Assembly: GCA_036971475.1 (NCBI GenBank)
Contig: JBAIZL010000425.1
Location: forward strand, 1,468,501-1,532,500
DNA length: 64,000 nt
Origin: Prosapia bicincta
Lineage: Eukaryota; Arthropoda; Insecta; Hemiptera; Cercopidae
Direction: 5' to 3'
Both the position numbers and the translations under genes were made by a program. A model generated the notes under the pieces. That model was not told the DNA's origin. It did not search any database and was given only the letters and a program-made list of their open reading frames with translations. Of this stretch, positions 48,040 to 59,634 are shown one piece after another. Within the stretch, counting starts at the first letter, position 1. Each line of letters begins with the position of its first letter.

Positions 48040-50304
48040 AAACGCCAGAGTAGCTTCCTATCAATAACTCCCAGATATTTAGTGCTCTCAGCGTAGTTTA
48101 TTTTGGTATTACCAACTTCCATCATATCCAGCGATTTAGTTTTATATCGCCTAGTGAAGATGAGTGCCATAGATTTCTCTCCTTGAATGCCTAGTGCATT
48201 CTCCCTGCACCATGTTTCTGTTACCTTGAGTGCCTCTTGAAGCAGGTCTTTGAGGACCTCTTCAAATGGTCCCCTAACGAGGATAGCTATGTCATCCGCA
48301 TATCCTTCCACCTTGATACCCATTCCACTGAGCGTCCTTAGTAGGCCGTCCACGACAAGGCTCCACATCAAAGGGGATAACACTCCACCCTGCGGGCAGC
48401 CCTCCGAGACCATCCCATTTATCGTGCACCCCATCCAGGATGCAGTACTTATCCGGTTTTCCAAAGAACTCATAATCCAATTTATAATTCCATCAGAAAT
48501 CCCGTGATCCATAGCTGTTCTTTTGATGGCCAGTCTAGAGGTACTATTAAAAGCCCCCTCCACATCAAAAAAATCCCCAATACATATCACCTTGTTGTTG
48601 ATCTGACCCTCAATAAAGTCCACGACCGACAACAGCGCAGTCTCTACTGACCTACCAGTTCGGTAGGCGTGTTGGTCCTGATGAAGCGGATACTGCTTCA
48701 AAGGTCCCTTCTTCAAATAGTGGTCCACCAGCCTTTCCAATGTCTTTAACAAGAAAGACGTAAGGCTCATAGATCTGAAGTACTTTACCTCTGTTTAACC
48801 TTCGCTCACCGGTTTGGGGATAAAGATAACTTTCGTTTGAGCCACTGCTCGGGCGTGTTACCCAAGACAAAACAGCCTCTGAGTAATCCTGTAAGTGGCC
48901 CTATTATTTCCTCCAAGCAATTTTGTACTAGTGCTGGAGTAATGTTATCTAATCTAGGCGCTTTAAAAGGCTCAAAAGACAGAATCGCCTCTCTCACCTT
49001 TTGCGCTGAGATCACCTGCCCAGCAATATTCCAGTCCGCCCTTAGCCCAGTATGTCGGAGGTTTTGTGCACCGACCCCTATCGGTCTAATATCGGGAAAA
49101 CTGTTCCTCATAAGCAGACGCAGTGTTTCCTCCGGGGTGTCAGTAAAGCTACCATCAGTCAAACTTAACTTCTTGACAAACTTAAGCTCTCCCCTCGGTC
49201 CACCTGCTAACACCTTAAACAGTCTAACAGTGTCACTCAGTGTGCTTGTGTCTGAGCACCACTTTTCCCAAGAAGCACGTTTAACCTCTTTAATAAGATT
49301 TTTATAGAGACCCTGGTTGTCTTTATATGCCTGCCAGGTCTCCGCCGTTTTCTTCTTCTTTGCCCTATTAAAGAGCCTTCTAGTCTCTTTCCGTCTTGCC
49401 TCTAACTCGCTGTTCCACTTAAGCTTACCGCGCCCAGTGTTTATCCGCGAGAGAGGGCAATTTTCCTCAAACGACGTGGAAATTGCAGTCCTGATGTAGG
49501 CCTCAGTATTTTCCAGTTCATTTGATGTACCATATTTACCACGGAAAACTGACATCCGCCTCCTCACCGAGGACTTAAAACCTTCCCAGTTTGTCCTTCT
49601 CGGGTTCCTAAGCCACACCACATGGGGGACAACTCCCCTCATCGTAGCAGTGATGATCCGGTGATCAGAAATAGAGGGTTCATCCGAAACCTGCCAGTCA
49701 TGCACCCACATTATCCTTTGTCTATTACAGAAGGTGATATATAGAACCTCCATTCTGTTTGAAGTGACAAATGTTGGCTCGGCACCAGTGTTTAAAACCA
49801 CAAGGTTTTCTTCAATCAAGAAGGCTAGGAGCTCCTCACCTCGCTCATTTGTGTCTGTGCTGCCCCACACCTCATTATGAGCATTGGCATCACAGACCAC
49901 TAAGATTCCTATATTCCTCTCCCTGCAGTACCGAACTAACTTACGTAATTCTGCAGGGGGCGATTCTCTATTGTAGGCGCAGTAAGTGGAGGCTACGATG
50001 AACTCCCTGCTCCCACTTACCTCGCTCTAACCACAGCAAGGTCTTTAGTTGAGAATTCTTGAATCAGCGTGGCTTCTAGTCCTCTGACTATCACACATGC
50101 TCTGTGCCCCTCATGTTCCCCACTTACGAAGGTGCGCCCAGCTGCAGTCAGACCCCTTATACGGTTCCTGACCAGCCATGGTTCTGGAACTAGCGCAAGC
50201 GCTGGTAATGTGTGCCTCACATTTAAGCACTTGGTTAGGACCACCGAGGCGCTTTTACTGTGGTGCAAGTTATTTTGCAGGATCATTACTTGAGGGTCAG
50301 CCAT
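48040..50304 (-). pseudogene. LINE ORF2: endonuclease + reverse transcriptase, broken
   Basis: The endonuclease begins MADPQVMILQNNLHHSKSAS and keeps the catalytic Glu in VPEPW (about residue 36). A one-base frameshift near 50015 moves to the frame with FIVASTYCAYN, CDANAHNEVWGSTD and SISDHRII (catalytic Asp/His). The RT starts around LSFEPFKAPRLDNITPAL, where Gly of the usual KAPG motif is Arg. A second frameshift near 48810 leads to SLTSFLLKTLERLVD, GDFFDVEGAFN, EGCPQGGVLSPLMW and GYADDIAILV, so all three catalytic Asp positions are present. The frame ends in simple repeat at about 48040 without RNase H. It once copied the element by target-primed reverse transcription. This copy cannot. 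Confidence 0.85.
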
Positions 50305-51339
50305 ATCCAACTGACCCCTACGTCTTCTCCTGATTCTTTCTCTCGCCCTTCTCTTCCGGGTCCTTAGAGTTCCACTTAAAAGTGACCTCTGCAGTCCCCA
50401 GGCTTTCCCATCTTTTGCCTTTAATAGTCTTGCCGATGCCTCATCCAATCCTAGGCAGAGGAGGCTTGTAGGACCCCGCTCAATGCACTGTAGGATCTTC
50501 CTCTTCGAAGTGTCAATTTCTGGGTTTTGCATCCCCATGAGCTTGACCAACTGAGTGGCCTCCCTTTTTCGTGGTTGTACTAACACCGTCACTATCACCC
50601 TTTTGATCAGTTCATCAGGCAGGACTATCCTTGCCTGAGTCCCATCCTCGAGCTTAACTGACGGTACCACTTTTCTCAGCCATTTTGCCGATTCCTTCTC
50701 AGCACATATAAATCCTGCGACTCCATCCCTTAGGTAAGTGTCTCTGAACCGCGGAACAAAACCTCCTCTATGAGTGTCCAGAATCCGGTCTACAACGGTG
50801 CCCTTAAGGTGGTCAAACGCCGCCATCTCCATCCTCACGCCTACACTATCCCCAAAGGTCACAAGACCCCTCGGTAGGTTGTCGGAGATCGACGAGAAAG
50901 ACGGCCCTCCCGAACCAGCAGGCCAAGACCCTTGTCTATTCCTCTTGGCCTCCGACTCTGGAGAAGGAATAGAAGTACTCCTTTCCTTCCTTTACCTCTC
51001 TCTCTCTTGTCGTACTAAGGCCCTACCGAATCCACTGGCTTCCGAGACGACAGGGCGGGTTCTAGCCCCAGCCTCCGTCAAACTCTTCCGCTGTTTAGAC
51101 CGGTGTTTCCTCAAAGGGGTTGGCGGTGGTTCTCTGCCCTCCGCCTCCGCCTTCTTTGCTTCCTCATGGTAGGAAAACCAGAGTGCTTTCTTCCTTTGTT
51201 CCTCACTTATTCCTCCTGTTGCCTTCGCAACTGGATTTCCATCTTTCTCTACGCGGGCCGAAGCCACCTCCATAGGGACAGATTTGTCGGTAGGTTTTAG
51301 GCCCTGACCAGTTAAATTAATTTTTTTAATTTCTGCCAT
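50305..51339 (-). pseudogene. LINE ORF1 (DUF4780-like), one stop
   Basis: From the ATG at 51339 the frame reads MAEIKKINLTGQGLKPTDKS and GISEEQRKKALWFSYHEE, meets TAA at 50992-50994, and continues in the same frame as RSTSIPSPESEAKRN, FDHLKGTVVDRILDTHRGGF and VPSVKLEDGTQARIVLP, ending in a basic tail (RKRRARERIRRRRRGQ). The middle block resembles the DUF4780 domain known from ORF1 of insect LINEs, probably an RNA-binding module. No stop codon separates it from the ORF2 start (50304), so both lie in one continuous frame. Confidence 0.7.
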
Positions 51340-51787
51340 GCGTGTTCCTACGAGCAGCTAGGGAAATAAATGTACGCCGCCGCAGAGCCTCGCTTACGGC
51401 GGTAAGGCGACTTAAGTACTCAGGGGTGACGCCAGGTGCCCATGAGGCTCCGTTAAAGACCCTCCTTACCCTGAGGGCTACGAATCTACATCGGCACGGA
51501 TCGCATAGCACCTTCAGATCGGGGGTGTATGTGTCCATCCAGATCACCAACCTGGATGAGGGGTGGTTCTTGGTTGCCGCCCGCAAGGGAAGGGCAAGGC
51601 GAGAGCCGGGCAGATAACCCTGCAAGTGCTAGGACTGGCCCCTTTTTTTGAGCCGCCTTCATGCACTCACACGTTTGCCTGGACTTCCCGTTTATAGGGA
51701 GCCACATACGTACATCTCCGCTCCACCCGTCCCCACGCCCGGATTAAGTCTCTCCACCACGTCAAGGTCATGCACCCATAGGAGAGG
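51340..51787 (-). other. LINE 5' UTR
   Basis: This GC-rich leader lies between the CA repeat and the ORF1 start, beginning TCCTCTCCTATGGGTGCATG on the minus strand. Its composition differs sharply from the surrounding host DNA. The open frame at 51326-51625 is probably incidental. LOA and R-type LINEs can carry a 5' self-cleaving ribozyme of HDV type; I could not fold one here. Confidence 0.55.
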
Positions 51788-51837
51788 ACACACACACATA
51801 CACACACACACACACACACACTCACTCACTCACTCAC

Positions 51838-51899
<62 letters not shown>

Positions 51900-51900
51900 G
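51788..51900. repeat. (CA)n simple repeat at the LINE 5' boundary
   Basis: CA dinucleotides with a CTCACTCACT insert. It has the same strand sense as the CA repeat at the other end of the LINE. Confidence 0.95.
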
Positions 51901-52660
51901 CGAACACAAATCTAGGAACATTGTGTTTTTTTTTTATTTACTTGTTACTTACACTCTAATATACTTAAACAAGTACCTTACTAGGGGTGTACTTACGTGA
52001 ATTTCGAGAACTAATAATGAAAATGAACGTGCTCTCATTTTCAAAATTTTAGAAGACTGACGGTTTTTGTAGTAGCTAAGTGTGGGAGAATTCCTTAACG
52101 TTACTGTTCTATTGGGGTTTTTCTGCACTGTGGATTAATTTTGGTCTCTAAATAAATTAGAATAATTTAGTGATTAAAATTTATTTATACCTGTTTTTTA
52201 TACCAATATTATGATTATAATTTTGCAGTGTTTCTGAGATTGTAATTGTTCGTATTTTTTTTTTTTTACTAGACGTTTTTTACTGTGTGTCATATGTGGA
52301 TATATTTGAAGGAGTGTGGCTGTTTGAATTGTAAGTGTTTGTTTTGATCTATGTTTTAAGGTTTATTCTATTTTTATTCCTGGATTTTCAATTTTTTTCT
52401 TTACAACAATTTGTTACACTGTGTACATTTAATTTTTAAATCCCGTTATTATTAGTAGCTCATATCTTTCTCCCGATTAGTTTATTAATTGAATATGCTA
52501 GCTGTATTATTTGTGTGTTACATTAGTATTGTTCTTTTAGTATTTTAATTATTCCTTTTATATTTTATCCTGTGTATTTGAATGTGTTGTTCTTCATTTA
52601 TTGTGTATTTATTCCTTTATGGTGTTGTTTATGTTTTATATTTTTGTAGTTTTAATATAG
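51901..52660. other. Intergenic stretch
   Basis: Near its start it carries ACTCTAATATACTTAAACAAG, the terminal sequence of the foldback at 41.65 kb, again next to a simple repeat. The rest is T-rich and featureless. Confidence 0.5.
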
Positions 52661-52911
52661 ATAATATTTTAAAATCTAATTTAACTATTTTTTTATTGTA
52701 TCAATACTTTTACTATTTGATGTATTATTTATATGTATTTTTCCTAGGGACAGAAAGAAAAACAGTAGAACTCTAAACAGCTTGAAATGAGAGCACATAA
52801 TAATAGGTTTTGAAAGTCGAGTCGAAAATATACCAAGTAAGGTTTTTTCCAACTATATTGAAGTGTAAATCATTTGTTATATATCAAGTTTGGGTAATGT
52901 CGTAGTAGCAC

Positions 52912-52912
52912 G

Positions 52913-52977
<65 letters not shown>
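52912..52977. repeat. (CA)n(TA)n microsatellite
   Basis: Left end of the inserted hairpin-family element. Confidence 0.95.
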
Positions 52978-52979
<2 letters not shown>

Positions 52980-53120
52980 AATTAAAAATATTTCAAAAAC
53001 AAGAATACTTTTAATGAATATATTTATTCAAAGCTTTTCGCCGATAAAATAGTGTCAGCATCTTCAGGAAAATAATTATCTAATAAAATATTTTTACAAA
53101 ATTAAATCATATTATCATAA

Positions 53121-53123
<3 letters not shown>

Positions 53124-53164
<41 letters not shown>
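53124..53164. repeat. (TA)n microsatellite
   Basis: Right end of the inserted hairpin-family element. Confidence 0.95.
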
Positions 53165-53169
<5 letters not shown>

Positions 53170-54001
53170 CACATAAATATGATGTGTTTTTTTGTTTTTG
53201 TCTGCAAAATCTTTTATGTAGTTAAAAGGCTATCAACCAGTGAGACAATTATTGACAATGAAGTGTAGACATGTTTATGACCGTAAATAGTATTTTAAAT
53301 CTAATTTACCTGTTTTTTTAAATTTCATCCGTACTTTTGCTATTCGATGGATTACTTGTTTTTTTCTCTTACTAGAGACAGAACATAAACAGCAGAGTTC
53401 TGAAAAGTTTGAAAAAGAGAGCACGTAATAATAGGTTTTGAAAGTCGATTCGCAAATATACTAGGTAAGATTTTTCCAACTATATTAGGGTGTAAGTTAT
53501 TTATTATATATTAAGGTCGGGTGTTGTCATAGTTGCATGCATTAGATATTTATTTCGTCAGTTATTAAAATCATTTATGTAGTTAAAAGGCTATCAACAA
53601 GTGAGACAATTATTGCGAGTGAAGTGTAGAAACGTTTATGACCGTAAATAAAATTTTAAATCTAATTTACCTATTTTTTATTTTATCCGTACTTTTGCTA
53701 TTTGATGGATTACTTGTTTTTCTTTTTCTCTTACTAGAGACAGAACATAAATAGCAGAGTTCTGAAAAGCTTGAATATCAGAGCACGTAATATCAGGTTT
53801 TGAAGGTCGACTCGCAAATATACCAGGTAAGATTTTTCCAACTATATTAGGGTGTAAGCGATTTATTATATATTAAGGTCAGGTGTTAGAATAGTTGCAT
53901 GCATTAGTTATTTTTTTGTCAGTTAATTAAACCATTTATGTAGTTAAAAGGCTATGAACCAGTGAAACAATTATTGACAATGAAGTGTAGAAATGTTTAT
54001 G

Positions 54002-54990
54002 ACCGTAAGGAGAATTGAAATGTGGTGAACTTATGGGCTAACCACTGCTTGAACCTTTTGCAAATATTGTTCCCAAACTATAAGGATTAACATTTTGTAA
54101 TGTTTCTAGAGTAATAAATTTCTCTAGAGATTTAAACAAAGTAATGCATTTCATGAAACCTCTTAAACATTATGAAAACGATTGAGTGATTTATCTACTA
54201 ACGTTTTTGTGTATTAGCGGGTAAAACTATTGAAATATTTTTTTAATATTTTATACAGTTTGTAAATGGTAAAAATAGTCTTATATAGTCACTCCCTGAG
54301 GTGAGTCCACCTACTTCTACCGAGTTATTGATTTTTTATCATGACCAAATAAAATGTTTATTTAAGTAAAGGTTTAATTAGGTAAAGATTTGATCAAGGA
54401 CAAAAACAATTTACAAGTCACAAGACTTTCACAAATTATCAAGAACTTGACGAACTTATATCATTTGTAATCATAGCGTATTATTGTTCCATATAAAAAT
54501 ATCTGGCATTTTCTGAAATGATGAACAATACTATAGAAACCGTCTACAAAAGGATATATTGAGACTCTTGTGGAACTCTATAGAGGAAGTTCTATTCAAA
54601 TTCGTATTTTACATTAATTTGTAATAGCGTGTCACGTGACAAAAGCAATTTGCAATGCATATTTGAGCAACGAGTTCGCAAGGCAGACTGCTGTGAGTGT
54701 AATTGTGCTACTAGGTTTTGTGTTTAATATTTAAGTCCGCTGCTTGCTCAGTTTAGCTATCATATCCCTTGTTTTGGAAATATTACACCACGAAAGTAGC
54801 GTTGCTGCTAATTTGGTAGGGGTAACTGTATAAGGTTTTGTAAATATAAGAGAACTCGTACAAAACCTTACAAAAATAAGAATATTATGTTTAAATAAAA
54901 ATAAGTAGTATAATTTTTTCCTCAATTGCTATTTAAATCAACAAAGGGTAAATTTATTTATTTTTTTTTTAATTTTATAATTACAAATAT

Positions 54991-55062
<72 letters not shown>

Positions 55063-56040
55063 AGAACAATAATATTAGGTGGCAAAAATACGAGTGATAG
55101 AAAACGAATAATATTATTAGGTGGCAGAATGGAAAACGAATTTCCTTGCAATGTTACATTTTAATTTCCATTTATGGTTTCAACAATTATTTTCAGTTGG
55201 TTACGCTTTCTTTTCTCTTTGCTTTCATTGTGTTGTACATTTTCCCTTCCTTCTGCATTGTCCGTTTGGAAAGGATGGTTCGATACCGTTAATCCCTTTT
55301 GTTTATTCTATTTTTTTTAAATTCCTTTTTTATCCTAGAGTATTATTTATAATATTGTGTGGTAACCATTGCAACAATTTAAGGTTTTGCAAAAGAGGTT
55401 TCAACGACAACCAGATGGGGTCAAACGTATAATGCATCTAGACTACATTATAAGTAATTCATTTCTAGCTATGGGAAAGCTCCCCTGTGCTAGCTTCCTC
55501 TGTGCACAGGAATTAGACTTGGAAGATAAAGATACGTAGTTCGAATTCGACCTAAACCACCCATTATTTTTTTATAATTAACTTATTAGGTGAGTATTTG
55601 AAGAAAACTGTATTACCATCAATTGTCGTCCACTATAGGTTAAACAAAAATGTATTTGATCCTGATTGGATGAATAAAAACATTGTATTACCGATTGAAT
55701 ATTAGTATAAGATGTATATTAGGAGAGTGCGAGCTAATAGATGGAATTGTAAAAACACGTACAAACAGACAAAGAGGTTTGCTGCAGCGGGTATTTTCCA
55801 CTCTCCCTCTCTCGCTCTGCCAATAAACGTGTTCGCCAACTACGAAAGACTTCTTCTATCCGATAAAAATAATTTTTATTTTGTCACATAAAAGTTGCGA
55901 TTCCAAACTGCGAGATATCTACCCAGAGAGAGTTTTCTTGGATATTCGTTATTTACCCACTATTAATAGAATTTAACTTAAATAGAATAAATTTTCTTTA
56001 TTGTGCAATACCTATTATACACTTACATAAATTACGTGAA
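54002..56040. other. Intergenic stretch
   Basis: It contains the TA microsatellite at 54994-55059 and no supported gene. The 103-codon frame at 55121-55432 is Phe-rich, lacks any domain, and follows from T-rich composition. Confidence 0.5.
54994..55059. repeat. (TA)n microsatellite
   Basis: Pure TA run of about 33 units. Confidence 0.95.
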
Positions 56041-56400
56041 AAAATCCACATTACATCTGCAATGCAAAGTGCAAATATCATATGCAATACTACAATAACA
56101 AGAGAAATACCAAACACAATTCTACATTCAATACCACGTGCAATATCATGTGCAATACAGCATGAAATTCAACGCTAAATACCACATGCAATGAAATTGG
56201 TAACACCACATCCACTCGAACAATAACAGGAGAAACACCACACACAATACTACATGCAATTCCACTTGCAATACCGTGTGCAATACCTCATGCAAAATCA
56301 AGTGAATACCACACAAGTACCACTTGAAATACCGTAATACCGCATGCAATAGGATTTTCAATATCCCGAGCAATATTACATATAATACTATATCATTTTA
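56040..56400. repeat. Degenerate 12-13-bp array (AATACCACATGC)
   Basis: Some 25 loose units alternate AATACCACATGC, AATATCATGTGC and AATTCCACTTGC. The ACATGC/GCATGT cores are self-complementary between neighbouring units. The minus-strand Leu/Val/His frame at 56146-56373 is a by-product. Confidence 0.75.
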
Positions 56401-57010
56401 ACATAATTTTCTTCATAATATTTAATATCCCGGCAAAAACGTAACTTGACCATATCTGGGAGATATAAGAGAATTTAATTTATACGTTAATATTATAAAA
56501 GGAAGGAATGATACCAAGGAACAAATGGTAGTAATCTATTACGAGAGACGGAATTTAGAAATAAATTTTAAAATGTATTGTTTAGGAAAGGCGCTTCAAG
56601 GATAGCGTTCACGATGAAAACACAGCAAAGTGCCATTCATGTGACTATATATGTCAAGTAAAACTTATAGAGGCAGAGCGTGAGTATACGAATTACTAAC
56701 AAATTTAAGTAACGTATACTCGGTGAAATACAAGACGTCAGTAACAGTAACATTATACATTTACACTGAAAGAAGAAAGAAAATAATGGACTTGTTAACT
56801 GATGACGATGACCTATTAACGATTTGGCAAGTCACGACAAGAGAAATCAAATATGGATAGTTTAAAAATATAACAAAATGTGAGATGAAATAAAAGAGAA
56901 CAATATTTTAGTACACGAACTTAGTCGTTATGATAACATTTGGGGTATTAAAAAAATTAAAGCTCTTATACCTGCTTCTAGACTTTGCAGTAAACGTAAA
57001 CCAACGAGTC
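56401..57010. other. Intergenic stretch without recognised features
   Basis: AT-rich, no gene, repeat copy or hairpin supported. Confidence 0.5.
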
Positions 57011-57014
57011 CACT

Positions 57015-57160
57015 ATTAGGCCCCTTGTAGTTTGACATTCGGCAGAACAATTAGCGTTGCATGTAGCGCTCCTGTTATCAGCGGAAATGCCAGGAAACAG
57101 GAATCACGATAATCTCGTACAACCTCTAATTACTGCCCTTGCTTGGAAAGAACATAATTT
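57015..57160 (-). repeat. Three-copy dispersed element, copy 3
   Basis: The minus strand reads AAGGGCAGTAATTAGAGG, GAGATTATCGTGATTCCTGT, TTTCCGCTGATAACAGGAGC, GCTACATGCAACGCTAAT and AACTACAAGGGGCC, closely matching 47.49 kb. Confidence 0.7.
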
Positions 57161-57314
57161 ATCGTTAACATATTCATGACAACTTCTGAGATAAGGTAAT
57201 AGTCTACAATTATTATAAACGTTAATTAAAAAAAGTTTTAGTAAATCATTCATTATTCGATGTGCATATTAATATGATAATAAAAGCCGCACAAAACACA
57301 GGGTTTACAAGAAT

Positions 57315-57640
57315 TTAGTAAAACACGATAAACATATTTTTTAAAGTTAATACTGCCAAATCACTGTGGACGTTTATCTTATTAATTGTGTATAGGTCAA
57401 TACACTGTGTCGCAATGTATTGCTGCAGCCTCTTCTTTACAGACCATATATGGTCGGTGGTGATTGCGTAACGTGTATTGAAGACTGCGCTCTTTAAATA
57501 ATGCCCGTACAAAAAGATATGTATTGGCAACAATGTGGCCGAGCCATCTAACCCCCCCCCCTGGAAATCGCCAAACAGACGCTGCAACATTGTTACTCGT
57601 GTTGAGTTCTAGTGATTTCGATGCCAATATCCGTTACATG
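57315..57640 (-). pseudogene. DDE-type transposase remnant (C-terminal part)
   Basis: Two overlapping frames give RFPGGGVRWLGHIVA and then LLPIHIFLYGHYLKSAVFNT, followed by KKRLQQYIATQ. This recalls the RWIGRGGP..WPxRSPDLTPLDFFLWG-LKxxVY region of DDE_3 (Tc/mariner-like) transposases, with a frameshift in the C10 run (about 57550). Similarity is by eye and weak. The N-terminal part was not found upstream. Confidence 0.4.
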
Positions 57641-58890
57641 GTAAATACAGTATTTGCACCCAGGAACGACTCAAGCAAGGTTACGTACTCTAAAACGCTA
57701 CTGTCAATGTGTTTGTTGTGAAGAGATAAGGTCCCATCAGCTTCGTTGATTCACCATTCAGTGATTTTTGGACTGTATAGAGGCCGTTCGTGAAGAACAT
57801 TTATTGCTTCTTAAAGATTTTGGTGCAACAAATATTTATTTGTGTTCAGCTTTTAACGATTTAGTGTATAACTTGATGGAACTTGAGTTCATGGAGTTAT
57901 TTTGGACAGAGCTATGACCCTTAGCCAATATCCCATGGCGATGTGGCATTCCACAATGGACGATTGCACTGCATCGTGTTGGAATGGTCATTTCCCCGAA
58001 TGGACGACCTGACTACTTCATCTTTCCTACAGAACTAGTCGCTTCGGAATTTTGAACCTACGTTCGGTTTCCGTGTTTAAAAGCGTTTACGCGAGGTGAA
58101 ACGTTAAAATATCGCTTAGTCACGTAACGCTTCGCCTTGTTTATAACATGCCTATACGACTACTACACATGGTTGAATACTTCACTGTTTCATTGCTACT
58201 AAACCTCTAAAGCTACTCTAAAACGTCCTCAAATTTGTTTTCCTTCGCACTGCCTCCAACCATCGAAAGTTCCCATGATTTTGCGCCATCATTTATTTAT
58301 AATGACAAAACTAAAACTCTATAACAGACATATTATTCTCGACTATTAAAAAGGAATCTAATAGGGAAATTGTAAGTTATAAGTTATATGAAATTATAAG
58401 ACTGAACTATTGTAATGGCAGCAAAAGATATTTTGTAATAAAGATGAAGCGGCTTTGTATTGTTGTTATTACAGGCCTTTATATCCCTAAAAAATGGAAG
58501 ATGCGAATCATTGGAAAGAAGGTAAAGCCTTATTGTGAATGATTGGACGTAAAACCCTTATGTTCCTCATTTCCAAGTACTAGACAGTGGGGTGCAGGAA
58601 ACTATCACTTAGCATAAAACAAAGTTTATTTGCAAAATTTAATTATATGCCAGAAAATATATAAAGAAATAATGATTACATATTTATTAAAATTATGAAC
58701 GTAACCCTTACTGATATAAGTATTATAGAATCATATTAGAACTTTTACGCACGTAGAGAAGGCGTTTTGGTAGATGGGTCGCTTGGGCGAGAGCCAAGAG
58801 GAAAGCCTGATTTGTTACCCCCACCACTTTCCAAGATGGCGGCGCCCATATGGCTGGAACAAGATGGCGTCTCCCATACGACGGGAACAA
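57641..58890. other. Intergenic stretch
   Basis: No supported gene. At 58830-58890 the phrase ACAAGATGG-CG/AGTCTC occurs three times in short tandem. Confidence 0.45.
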
Positions 58891-58904
58891 GATGGAGTCT
58901 CGCT

Positions 58905-59595
58905 CTAGTGTCCTAACCTAAGAAAAAGTGTTGTATGCTTAGAGTTTATTTTGGTTAGATGTGGGGGTTAGTTCGCCCCCGGGGTTGTTTATAATAATAT
59001 ATGAAATAGCCAAAAAATGATCGGTTAGATCAAATGACCAACGTTTCAACTAAACAACAGTGAAACACTGTCTTACGCTACGTTTAACTGACCAACTTGC
59101 ACACATATCAATCGACCAACAATTACGTTGATTCCAGATAACCAACAGTCTTTGCGGAATTTGACAAATCACATTGCAGGGGCTCGGTAGTGCTGTCAAA
59201 CCCACGTCACTTAGACGGCCTGTAACCTACCCCTAAGTGTGTTGTGTGTTAGGGGTGAGTTTTGTGAGTCTCGGGGGATAGATGTCATAGAGTCCTAACC
59301 TAACTCATCCTTAAGTGTTGTATGTGTTTAGAGTGTATGCTGGATATATGTGGGGTGGGTCAAGGGGATGGGGTAGTTTATAATAACAATATATGAAAGC
59401 ATCAAAAAATGATAGGTTAGATCAAATGACCAACGTTTCAACTAAACAACAGTGAAACACTGTCTTACGCTAAGTTTAACCGAGCAATTTACACTCATTT
59501 CAATCAGCCAATAATTACTTTAAATTCAAATAGTCAAAAGTCTGTGCGGGGAATCGACCTATCACATTGCAGGGGCTAGGTATGCTTACGCCTGC
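58905..59595. repeat. Tandem duplication, ~390-bp period
   Basis: Two copies share TTTATAATAA-ATATATGAAA, ATGATAGGTTAGATCAAATG, ACCAACGTTTCAACTAAACA, ACAGTGAAACACTGTCTTAC and CACATTGCAGGGGCT (offset 389-392). The GTGAAACACTGTC-type stretch may form a small hairpin. No coding content. Confidence 0.85.
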
Positions 59596-59634
59596 CGGAC
59601 GCCTCGCATGCGCTCTCAGTAAGACGTGTAGGCT

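Larger units (their letters stand above)
48032..51787 (-). mobile_element. LOA-like (Jockey-superfamily) LINE, 3'-truncated
   Basis: This non-LTR retrotransposon has a 5' UTR (about 51787-51340), ORF1, and ORF2 with an apurinic-type endonuclease and reverse transcriptase. The RT stops in the thumb at KYLGVIDRKLLWR and runs into a GA/CA simple repeat, so the rest of the RT, RNase H and 3' UTR are missing. The 5' end also abuts a CA repeat (51788-51900). The RT motifs (FFDVEGAF, GCPQGGVLSPLMW, GYADDIAI) and the ORF1 type point to the LOA group. R1-like is the alternative. It is broken by at least one stop and two frameshifts. Confidence 0.85.
52908..53175 (-). mobile_element. Hairpin-family copy with its own microsatellite ends
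   Basis: The insert consists of (CA)n(TA)n, then the hairpin-family core (ATTCAAAGCTTTTCGCCGAT at about 53026; minus-strand CTGAAGATG, stem GCTGA..TCGGC, CGAAAAGC), then (TA)n. The sister copies of the 361-bp repeat lack all three parts, so the microsatellites came with the element or grew after its arrival. Confidence 0.7.
52671..54001. repeat. 361-bp tandem repeat, three copies, first interrupted
   Basis: Copies 2 (53279-53640) and 3 (53640-54001) are spaced exactly 361 bases, measured at GACCGTAA. They share TTTTGCTATTTGATGGATTA, GAGACAGAACATAAA, AGCAGAGTTCTGAAAAG, AGGTTTTGAAAGTCGA and GTTAAAAGGCTAT. Copy 1 starts near 52671 and is split by about 265 inserted bases between about 52908 and 53175. 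No coding content. Confidence 0.9.

Noticed and set aside
47757..48067. Long Cys/Val and His/Thr open frames
   Set aside because: They are translations of CA dinucleotide repeats in all frames and carry no information.
48250..48507. Plus-strand frames opposite the LINE RT
   Set aside because: Shadows of the minus-strand reverse transcriptase reading frame.
51340..51787. HDV-like ribozyme at the LINE 5' end
   Set aside because: Plausible for this class of LINE, but I could not pair P1-P3 by eye.
55121..55432. 103-codon Phe-rich frame
   Set aside because: Driven by a T-rich tract. It looks like a membrane protein only because TTT/TTC codons dominate.
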